From Flavobacterium noncentrifugens (GTDB lineage Bacteria > Bacteroidota > Bacteroidia > Flavobacteriales > Flavobacteriaceae), in NCBI RefSeq assembly GCF_900100375.1, contig NZ_FNEZ01000001.1, forward strand, positions 612,394-676,393: a stretch of 64,000 nucleotides of DNA, in the 5' to 3' direction. Every line of letters starts with the position of its first letter. The first letter of the stretch is position 1. The notes below the pieces were generated by a model. The model had not been told where the DNA came from and made no database searches. It saw only the letters and a list, made by a program, of their open reading frames with translations. Position numbers and translations under genes: made by a program. Shown here in pieces: positions 1 to 6,483 of the stretch.

Positions 1-662
1 TTAAGTGCTTTGGTATGGTATTCTAAAGCCTTATCAAAATTTTTAAGTTGGTTGGAATTGATGCCAATTAAATTGTATGCTTCATATATTTTTTTCTTGT
101 TTGACGATTTGTTAAGATACGGAAGCGCTTTTGATGCGGAAGTTTCGCTTCCATTAAAATCACTTTCGTAGAGCTGTATAAAAGCCATGTCAAGATAGAT
201 TTCCCCTAAGCTTAAACTATCCCCGATATACCTGTTGAATTTTTCGGCCTTTAGGTAGTAATAAAAAGAACTGTCATTTTGATTGCTGTCAATATGGTAC
301 TTACCGAGGTTCTTGTACGCTTTTGAAATATTTACTGTATCTTTTTCTGCGACAGACCTTTCTAAAAGTTCTTGTGACAGCTTTCGAAACTGTTTATGTC
401 TACCCAATAAATCAAAATTGTCGGCAATGGTATTCAAAAGGCTTAGACTTGAAGAGTCAATTTTCCTAGTTTGCAATAGTTCATAAGCCCGTTGATTGTA
501 TTTGATTTTTTGGTTTTGGGAAGAGTTACCGCCTTTAAACAGGTTAATGTAAATCGAAACGCTATCCCTGACAGCTTCAGCCGAGACAGTTTTCTTGCTT
601 TTCGAACAACCAAGGCACGCACACGCGATGCAGACAAAAATGATTAATGATAGTTTTTTCAA
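1..662 (-). CDS. TPR lipoprotein, C-terminus outside the window (partial)
   Basis: This frame is open from 662 to the window edge. It begins with a TTG codon, and an in-frame TAA lies just upstream, so no ATG start is available. The first residues read (M)KKLSLIIFVCIACACLGC, a signal peptide ending in a lipobox (LGC), followed by serine and lysines. This predicts a lipid-anchored periplasmic or outer-membrane protein. The rest is helical with tetratricopeptide character, for example FYYYLKAEKFN and ALEYHTKAL. In this phylum such N-terminal TPR arrays often precede a transmembrane segment and a histidine kinase or LuxR-type domain, but that part is missing here. It lies downstream of a LytTR regulator and a repeat protein on the same strand, with a terminator between. 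TPR assignment is good; the overall function is unknown. Confidence 0.7.
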   Translation of the reverse strand, partial: MKKLSLIIFVCIACACLGCSKSKKTVSAEAVRDSVSIYINLFKGGNSSQNQKIKYNQRAYELLQTRKIDSSSLSLLNTIADNFDLLGRHKQFRKLSQELLERSVAEKDTVNISKAYKNLGKYHIDSNQNDSSFYYYLKAEKFNRYIGDSLSLGEIYLDMAFIQLYESDFNGSETSASKALPYLNKSSNKKKIYEAYNLIGINSNQLKNFDKALEYHTKAL

Positions 663-681
663 TGATTTGTGTTTTTACCCA

Positions 682-728
682 AAACAAAAAAACAAAAAAA
701 AAGGCTATCATTATAAAATGACAGCCTT
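682..728 (-). terminator. Rho-independent terminator after the repeat protein gene
   Basis: Arms 701-711 and 718-728 pair over 11 bases on the minus strand, with one G-U, around a 6-base loop. An interrupted T tract (682-700) follows on that strand. It sits just past the stop of the repeat gene. Confidence 0.75.
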
Positions 729-767
729 AAAATAAGATTTTATCTTATTATATTTCTATATGGAATA

Positions 768-1253
768 TTATGCTACTGATCTTGGGGCACTTTGACCGCC
801 AATTCTTGAACTGCTTCTTGGAGCACTTTGACCACCGATTGCAAGACTTCTTGGAGCGCTTTGTCCGCCAATTCTTGAACTGCTTCTCGGAGCACTTTGA
901 CCACCGATTGCAAGACTTCTTGGAGCGCTTTGTCCACCGATTGGAATAATTTGTTCTACTGGTGCTGTTTGACCAGGTGCTGTTGGTGGATCAATTTCAG
1001 ATATGCTTCTTGGGGCACTTTGACCACCGATTGGAATAATTTGTTCTACCGGTGCTGTTTGACCAGGTGCTGTTGGTGGGTCAATTTCAGATATGCTTCT
1101 TGGAGCACTTTGACCACCGATTGGAATGATTTGTTCTGCAGGCGGTGCAGTCTGTCCTGGAGCCGTCGGCGGATCAATCTCCCCCGGTTGTGTAAATGAA
1201 GTAAGAACCATCATTAAAGACAATAATCCGAATGTTAAAATAGCTTTTTTCAT
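768..1253 (-). CDS. Secreted tandem-repeat protein rich in IGGQSAPRS motifs
   Basis: About 161 residues: a signal peptide (MKKAILTFGLLSLMMVLTSF) and then nothing but repeats. Three long units carry EIDPPTAPGQTAP, then EQIIP, then IGGQSAPRS. They are followed by alternating 11- and 12-residue units, IGGQSAPRS plus LA or SSR, ending in IGGQSAPRSVA. IGGQSAPRS occurs seven times. The repeats are nearly identical in DNA as well, which indicates recent expansion and contraction. There are no cysteines and no recognisable enzymatic domain. An upstream ATG at 1265 would add MSQI; the start at 1253 was chosen because it gives a clean signal peptide. Small exported proteins rich in PP, APG and PI(D/G) motifs are familiar in Flavobacterium, and this looks like an expanded one (inference). 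Its role is unknown; surface or extracellular disordered polymer is a guess. Confidence 0.75.
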   Translation of the reverse strand: MKKAILTFGLLSLMMVLTSFTQPGEIDPPTAPGQTAPPAEQIIPIGGQSAPRSISEIDPPTAPGQTAPVEQIIPIGGQSAPRSISEIDPPTAPGQTAPVEQIIPIGGQSAPRSLAIGGQSAPRSSSRIGGQSAPRSLAIGGQSAPRSSSRIGGQSAPRSVA

Positions 1254-1428
1254 AATTTGAGACATTAATATGTTTGTGGTATATTTTACAAGTTCTGTGA
1301 CGCTTCCTTGCCTTTCACGTTGTAAAAATATACCGCATGTCTCTATCTATTGTAGTGTTTACAGGGGCTTTTGGTGGAATGCAGCCGTTTGATAGTGGAT
1401 GGCATTCAAATTATGGTAGATGGTTTTC

Positions 1429-2361
1429 TTAGATTTCGAGATAATTGCCGTTTGAGATGCTGTTGAGGATCGCATCAACGTTTTCTTTATACGATTTTGA
1501 GAAAGGCAGTTTGGTTGTCGTATTCTTAATGTAACACACCGCATTGCCGGTATGGATGCGCGACACGTAGTCGATGTTTACGATATAACTGTTGTGGATG
1601 CGTACAAAAGGCGAAGTGAGTACATTTTCAAAATGCTTCAGGGTTTTAAAAGCGGTGATCATTTCGCCGTTGTTCAGGTGGATGTCTGTCGAGTTGTTGT
1701 CGGCCTGCAGGTAGCAGATCTCGGTTGCATCAATGAAACGGTAATCCCCGTAAGATTTTACGCATATGATCAGGGGCTTTTCCTGTTGTGTGCCGTAAGC
1801 AACAAACGGAGGATTTTCTTCTCGGGCTTCTGCTGTTTCATAGGCAACCATAGGGCCAACAGTCTCTCCTGACGCAATAGTTTCCTGCACAGGCACTTCA
1901 ATGACAACCGGCAATTCAATAATTGGGCTGTCAACAATTTTTTGAGCAAGGTTTTCAGAATGCGGCTCAGGCGTTGCGGCTGTTCCAAGGTTTTTTTCAA
2001 AACGGAGCATCGTTCTCCTCAAATCCCTGGCATTAACCGGCTTTACAAAATAATCAAGCACTTCATACCGCAACGCTTCGAGCGCCAGTTCATTGTCTTT
2101 AGACGTTACAATGATCTTTGGAATTTTTTTGAGGTAGCGGTGCAGTTCGTTGATCAGGTGCAATGACAGGCGGCTGTGGGATTTGCCCGGGCTAATTTCA
2201 AGGAATACGATGTCCGGAAGGTGCTGCAGGATCAGGTCAAGTCCATCGTCATAGTTGGCAGCAGATGCCACAAAATGCAGGTTCTGAAAACCAGCCGCTA
2301 CCGACCGGGTTTTCACAACGCTGTTGTAGTCATCGTCTATGACAATGTAATTGTGCTTCAT
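1429..2361 (-). CDS. LytTR-type DNA-binding regulator with atypical receiver domain
   Basis: 310 residues. The receiver domain (about 1-125) has the acidic pocket D9-D10-D11, the Thr of IIVTSK and the Lys of YFVKP. The position that should hold the phosphoacceptor Asp reads IVFLEIS, i.e. Glu55. A linker rich in Pro, Glu and Val (about 130-195) leads to a LytTR domain (about 198-305) with CVKSYGDYRFIDATEICYL, VRIHNSYIVNID and a C-terminal FSKSYKENV. LytTR domains bind direct repeats upstream of target promoters. The Asp-to-Glu change would prevent normal phosphorylation and may mimic the phosphorylated state. No kinase gene adjoins it on the upstream side. The next genes on the same strand are the repeat protein and the TPR lipoprotein, which may be targets or partners. 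Confidence 0.88.
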   Translation of the reverse strand: MKHNYIVIDDDYNSVVKTRSVAAGFQNLHFVASAANYDDGLDLILQHLPDIVFLEISPGKSHSRLSLHLINELHRYLKKIPKIIVTSKDNELALEALRYEVLDYFVKPVNARDLRRTMLRFEKNLGTAATPEPHSENLAQKIVDSPIIELPVVIEVPVQETIASGETVGPMVAYETAEAREENPPFVAYGTQQEKPLIICVKSYGDYRFIDATEICYLQADNNSTDIHLNNGEMITAFKTLKHFENVLTSPFVRIHNSYIVNIDYVSRIHTGNAVCYIKNTTTKLPFSKSYKENVDAILNSISNGNYLEI

Positions 2362-2663
2362 ATACTGTACTTGGCTAGGGATTCAAGACAGCATCTGAAA
2401 TTAAGATTGCAGGTTTGGGGCAGTCAGCGCTAACGCTAACCAGTGGCTAATTTAATTGATTTTACAAATCGCAAATCGCTACAACGCCAACAGTTATCAT
2501 CATTATTATCATTTGATTACGAACTGCAAAAAAAAACGTTAAAGTACATTGTGATTTTCTTAACACACTTTAAAAAAATAAAATTAAGCATATATAGTAT
2601 TTTTTTACACCAATTCATTTAGTTTTGTAAACAGATTAATTAACAAAATATACCCCTATTTCT
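2362..2663. other. Intergenic region between divergent regulator and transposase-like genes
   Basis: 302 bases, A/T-rich. It contains short direct repeats (GCTAAC at about 2429-2440, AAATCGC at about 2466-2478) and a promoter-like -7 box close to the plus-strand gene. No open frame here resembles a gene, and no terminator is needed because both flanking genes point outward. Confidence 0.5.
2620..2627 (+). promoter_or_regulatory. Candidate -7 box TAGTTTTG for the transposase-derived gene
   Basis: Matches the Bacteroidota -7 consensus TAnnTTTG and lies 36 bases before the ATG at 2664. A matching -33 TTG is not obvious, so support is partial. Confidence 0.4.
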
Positions 2664-3164
2664 ATGATTAATGTTGATTTTCATTCGAAAGATGCGATTA
2701 TTAACGCTTTTCCGGATGAAGTAGCCTGCTTGGCCCATTTGGAACAATTGCGCTGGGACGGATTTGTAACCAGCCCCTTTGACGCCATCTCAACGGTATA
2801 CCATTGCAGCAACAACCGCTTTCGCTGCAAGAATACCGGCAAATATTTTAATGCCAAGACCGGAACGATATTCCACAATTCCAAAATCGAATTGCAGAAA
2901 TGGTTCATCGCGATATGGATCGTATCCAGGCGAACACGCGGCATTACATCAGTAGAATTGGCCGAAGAACTACAGCTCACACAGAAATCTGCCTGGTTTA
3001 TGCTGCAGCGGATCAAAAAAGGACTCAATCCTGAAAGCCTGAAGAAAAAGCCGAAAAACCGTCTCAAAAAGAAAATGGAAGCTGCCGACATTTCTAAAAT
3101 CGCGGTGGCTCCAGATTCCGACCGCCTCCAGATGCACCAATGGCTTGAACTGCTAAAAAAATAA
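2664..3164 (+). CDS. IS1595-type transposase N-terminal domain protein, no catalytic domain
   Basis: 166 residues, resembling only the N-terminal DNA-binding part of IS1595/ISXO2-family transposases: FPDEVACLAHLEQLRW, then a zinc-ribbon-like region, GKYFNAKTGTIFHNSKI, and a helix-turn-helix-like stretch ITSVELAEELQLTQKSAW (about 94-111). Three of four expected zinc ligands are gone: the CPxCG position reads SPFDA (37-41), and CKxCG reads CKNTG (55-59). The tail (126-138) is lysine-rich. No DDE catalytic domain follows in any frame, and no terminal inverted repeats were seen. The frame is intact, has its own promoter-like box, and is one base from the next gene, so this looks like a domesticated DNA-binding protein and not a decaying insertion sequence. 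The alternative is an old IS remnant. Confidence 0.72.
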   Translation: MINVDFHSKDAIINAFPDEVACLAHLEQLRWDGFVTSPFDAISTVYHCSNNRFRCKNTGKYFNAKTGTIFHNSKIELQKWFIAIWIVSRRTRGITSVELAEELQLTQKSAWFMLQRIKKGLNPESLKKKPKNRLKKKMEAADISKIAVAPDSDRLQMHQWLELLKK

Positions 3165-3165
3165 C

Positions 3166-4101
3166 ATGCCCCAGCACCATCCCACCATTCTTTACGGATC
3201 CCCAAATCTGTACTTAAAAATCAAAAATGCTGCAGTTTCCTGCTTCATTTTATCTGACAACCGACAGGCTTTCCGAATGCGGGATTTCCAGAAAGCCCTG
3301 GGCTATGATGGAAAATCAGAATCGTGGCTGCTGGAATTGCTGAAGGGCATTTCAAAATTTTCGGCAGTTCCCGAAGCGCTATTTTCAGCCCTTGACCATC
3401 CGGAAACCGTTTTGTACAATCATCCGAACGGCGCACAACTGTCCATACGAACCATCGAAATCCCATCGGTACAAAAAATCCTGGATATTCTTATCAATGC
3501 ACGCAACGACGGGCATTTAAGTGTCGGACAACTCAAATTTGCAAAATCAGCCGCCTTGCTGCATAACTATTTCAGCAACAACGACCTTCAGGCAGCCATC
3601 GAAGAAGCCAGCGGGTTTAATTTTGAGAAGGCAGCCGCCAGAACCAGGCTTCACCAACGCCTGATGGCAAAACATCCCAATGCGGCATTTGAATGGGCCA
3701 GGGTATTGCCGGATGCATTCTTTGAATTGCTGGGAAAATTGTATGGATTGCATTGGAACCAAATCCGCACCGAACCTGAAATGGGCGCAAAAACCACAAA
3801 CGACCTGGTGTTCTCCAGATTGCCGGAAGATATTATCCGGATTTTAGCTGCTACAAAACCAAAACGCAGTTATAAAGGCAGCCAGAACCTGCAGCAATCC
3901 GAACTGGTGCAATACCTAAGTAGCCTGCAGCAATTGGCCGAAACCGCCGGATACCACCGCAATATTTTCATGCAGCTGTTAAACCGTACCCATCCCAAAA
4001 ACAACCACTGGCCGGTAAAAGACACTGATTTTTCGACGCTACAGGCTATAGAAACAACAACCTCCGAATTCAACATCCTTTTAAAAAAAGGAATCGTATA
4101 A
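3166..4101 (+). CDS. P63C-domain-like protein, partner of the transposase-derived protein
   Basis: 311 residues. The start codon is one base after the preceding stop, so translation is probably coupled. The N-terminal part (about 25-70) has SDNRQAFRMRDFQKALGY, resembling the small N-terminal domains of phage antirepressor-like proteins. Residues 120-270 fit the P63C pattern: GQLKFAKSAALLHNYF, then EEASGFNFEKAAARTRL (family form usually DEATGYQ..R), then WARVLPDAFFELLGKLYGL, SRLPEDIIRIL and a Leu/Gln-rich helix near 245-275. P63C proteins are mostly phage- or mobile-element-associated and of unknown biochemical function. No catalytic motif was recognised. A strong terminator follows. The pair probably forms one transcription unit of two genes of mobile-element ancestry. 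Confidence 0.6.
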   Translation: MPQHHPTILYGSPNLYLKIKNAAVSCFILSDNRQAFRMRDFQKALGYDGKSESWLLELLKGISKFSAVPEALFSALDHPETVLYNHPNGAQLSIRTIEIPSVQKILDILINARNDGHLSVGQLKFAKSAALLHNYFSNNDLQAAIEEASGFNFEKAAARTRLHQRLMAKHPNAAFEWARVLPDAFFELLGKLYGLHWNQIRTEPEMGAKTTNDLVFSRLPEDIIRILAATKPKRSYKGSQNLQQSELVQYLSSLQQLAETAGYHRNIFMQLLNRTHPKNNHWPVKDTDFSTLQAIETTTSEFNILLKKGIV

Positions 4102-4110
4102 AGCAAAAAA

Positions 4111-4130
4111 AGCCCCGGAATTCCGGGGCT
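4111..4130. terminator. Perfect palindromic bidirectional terminator
   Basis: A 20-base perfect GC-rich palindrome, AGCCCCGGAA and its complement. It is flanked by A on the left and T on the right, and lies between the ends of convergent genes 3166-4101 and glyS. Confidence 0.85.
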
Positions 4131-4150
4131 TTCATTCATAAAATATGGCG

Positions 4151-5701
4151 TTAGGCTTTTGACGCTTTTAACAGCCAGTTTTTCATAGACACTTCGCTTT
4201 CGATAATGCCTTTTAATTCGGAAATCGCTACACGGTCCTGTTTCATCGAATCGCGGTGGCGGATGGTTACGGTTTTATCTTCGAGCGTTTGGTGGTCTAC
4301 CGTGATGCAAAATGGCGTTCCAAGCGCGTCCTGCCTCCTGTAACGGCGGCCTACGGCATCTTTTTCGTCATAAGCCATATTGAAATCCCATTTGAGGTCT
4401 TCGATGATCTCACGGGCGATTTCAGGCAAGCCGTCTTTTTTCACCAGCGGCAAAACAGCTGCTTTTGTTGGCGCCAATACCGATGGCAATTGCAAAACGG
4501 TACGCGTTGAGCCGTCTTCCAGTGTTTCTTCTTTCAACGAATTGGAGAAAACAGCCAGGAACATACGATCCAGTCCCACAGAAGTTTCTACGACATAAGG
4601 CGTGTAATTCTGGTTCAGTTCGGCATCAAAATACTGCAATTTTCGGCCTGAGAACTGTTCGTGGGCTTTCAAATCGAAATCGGTCCTTGAATGGATGCCT
4701 TCGAGTTCCTTGAATCCGAAAGGGAAATTAAATTCAATATCCGCGGCAGCATTGGCATAATGCGCGAGTTTTTCATGGTCGTGGAAACGGTAATTTTCCC
4801 TGCCCAATCCGAGTGACAAATGCCAGTTTAAACGGGTGGTTTTCCAGTATTCATACCATTTCATCTCTTCTCCGGGACGCACGAAAAACTGCATTTCCAT
4901 TTGTTCGAATTCGCGCATGCGGAAGATAAACTGGCGCGCCACAATCTCGTTGCGGAAGGCTTTTCCGGTTTGTGCGATCCCAAACGGGATCTTCATGCGG
5001 CCGGATTTTTGTACGTTGGCAAAGTTCACGAAAATTCCCTGTGCCGTTTCCGGGCGCAGGTATAAATCCATCGCATTTTCTGCGGAAGCGCCAAGTTTGG
5101 TACCAAACATCAGGTTGAATTGCTTCACATCTGTCCAGTTTCTCGAACCAGTTTCAGGATCGGCAATTTCGAGCTCTTCGATTAAAGCCTTGACATCGGC
5201 CAAATCTTCATTGCCCAGCGAACGCCCCATTCTTTCAAGGATTTCGCGGTTTTTGGCCTTGTATTCCATCACACGGGCGTTGGTCGTCACGAATTCTTCT
5301 TCGTTAAACGCTTCCCCAAAACGCGCACGTGCTTTTTCTATTTCTTTTTCGGCTTTCTGGTTGATCTTTTCGGCATAATCCTCGATCAATACATCGGCGC
5401 GGTATCTTTTTTTGGAATCTTTGTTGTCGATCAACGGATCGTTGAACGCATCTACGTGGCCCGAAGCCTTCCAGGTTGTTGGATGCATCAGGATCGCAGC
5501 GTCAAGGCCCACGATGTTTTCATGCATCTGAACCATTGCTTTCCACCAGTATTCGCGGATGTTTTTCTTTAATTCGACTCCGTTTTGCGCATAGTCATAC
5601 ACTGCGCTCAAACCATCGTAGACTTCGCTTGACGGAAAAATAAATCCGTACTCCTTTGCGTGCGAAACTACATTCTTAAATAAATCTTCTTGTTTTGCCA
5701 T
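4151..5701 (-). CDS. glyS: Glycyl-tRNA synthetase, single-chain class II
   Basis: 516 residues. Charges tRNA-Gly with glycine in the cytoplasm. This is the homodimeric type used by Bacteroidota, Archaea and eukaryotes, not the alpha2-beta2 enzyme of many bacteria. Visible signatures are the N-terminal EYGFIFPSSEVYDG, the glycine-binding RPETAQG (216-222), class II motif 2 around FRNEIVARQF (about 247), ETSVGLDRM near 405 (motif 3), and a C-terminal anticodon-binding domain with RRYRRQDALGTPFCITVDH. An upstream ATG at 5743 would add 14 residues that look non-homologous, so MAKQEDLF at 5701 is preferred. It diverges from comF and ends against the palindromic terminator. Confidence 0.96.
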   Translation of the reverse strand: MAKQEDLFKNVVSHAKEYGFIFPSSEVYDGLSAVYDYAQNGVELKKNIREYWWKAMVQMHENIVGLDAAILMHPTTWKASGHVDAFNDPLIDNKDSKKRYRADVLIEDYAEKINQKAEKEIEKARARFGEAFNEEEFVTTNARVMEYKAKNREILERMGRSLGNEDLADVKALIEELEIADPETGSRNWTDVKQFNLMFGTKLGASAENAMDLYLRPETAQGIFVNFANVQKSGRMKIPFGIAQTGKAFRNEIVARQFIFRMREFEQMEMQFFVRPGEEMKWYEYWKTTRLNWHLSLGLGRENYRFHDHEKLAHYANAAADIEFNFPFGFKELEGIHSRTDFDLKAHEQFSGRKLQYFDAELNQNYTPYVVETSVGLDRMFLAVFSNSLKEETLEDGSTRTVLQLPSVLAPTKAAVLPLVKKDGLPEIAREIIEDLKWDFNMAYDEKDAVGRRYRRQDALGTPFCITVDHQTLEDKTVTIRHRDSMKQDRVAISELKGIIESEVSMKNWLLKASKA

Positions 5702-5796
5702 AGTGGTGCAAAAATATAAAAGTGGTTTTAAAAATGGATACAAATGTGCAAGGAATCAACGTTTTTCTTATTTTTATGGAATATACGCCATTTAAA

Positions 5797-6483
5797 ATGC
5801 TTACACACCTGATAAATCTCTTCTTTCCAAGGGTTTGCGCCGGATGCGATTCCTTATTGCTTTCGAATGAAAACGTCATTTGCACCAATTGCCGGCACGA
5901 AATCCCAGTCACCAATCATTTTGAGCTGCCTGATAATGAGGCGATGAAGAAATTCTATGGAAAAATCCCTGTTGAATTTGCCGCTGCTTTTGTGTATTAC
6001 CACAAAAAAGGCATCGTTCAGGAAATGATCCACCGGTTAAAATACAAAGGCAATGAGGAAGTCGGGACTTTGTTTGGCCTTTGGTTTGCCAACGAGCTTA
6101 AAAAACTTCCCATTTTGAAAGATGTTGATGCCGTTGTTCCGGTTCCGCTGCATCCAAGAAAATTGCGGGAACGCGGCTACAACCAGGTTGATTCTTTCGG
6201 AATGGCATTGGCAGAAAGCCTTACAACCGATTATCAGAGACATTTACTGCTGCGAAAAATCTATTCAAAGACACAAACCCGTAAAAACCTGCTGAAGCGT
6301 TCGGAAATAGGCAACCGTGACATTTTTGACGTAGATTTTACAGAAAAAGACCACCATAAACATTACCTGCTTGTTGACGATGTACTCACGACAGGCTCAA
6401 CGTTAGAAGCCTGCGGGCGGGCATTGTTGAAAATTCCCGGTGCGAGGATCAGCATTGTCACCATCGCGATGTCGCATTCATAA
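5797..6483 (+). CDS. comF: ComF family phosphoribosyltransferase-like protein
   Basis: 228 residues. The N-terminal zinc-finger motif has Cys14, Cys17, Cys29 and Cys32 (CAGC and CTNC). The rest is a type I phosphoribosyltransferase fold with VPVPLHPRKLRERGYNQ and the PRPP loop LLVDDVLTTGSTLEA. ComF proteins are linked to DNA uptake and recombination during natural transformation; the molecular activity is not settled. ATG codons at 5722 and 5776 lie upstream, but MLTHLINLFFPRVCAGC at 5797 matches the usual family start. The stop codon ends at 6483, and the stop of the convergent gene begins at 6484, leaving no spacer. Confidence 0.9.
   Translation: MLTHLINLFFPRVCAGCDSLLLSNENVICTNCRHEIPVTNHFELPDNEAMKKFYGKIPVEFAAAFVYYHKKGIVQEMIHRLKYKGNEEVGTLFGLWFANELKKLPILKDVDAVVPVPLHPRKLRERGYNQVDSFGMALAESLTTDYQRHLLLRKIYSKTQTRKNLLKRSEIGNRDIFDVDFTEKDHHKHYLLVDDVLTTGSTLEACGRALLKIPGARISIVTIAMSHS

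Noticed and set aside
897..1199. 100-residue open frame antisense to the repeat protein
   Set aside because: The repetitive Trp/Cys-rich product is a mirror of the IGGQSAPRS repeats in the other strand; the minus frame has the signal peptide and terminator.
2664..4101. Complete insertion sequence
   Set aside because: No DDE domain in any frame, no terminal inverted repeats or target duplication seen, and the second gene is P63C-like, not transposase.
4836..5378. 180-residue open frame antisense to glyS
   Set aside because: Shadow of a long conserved gene; no start signal or recognisable domain.
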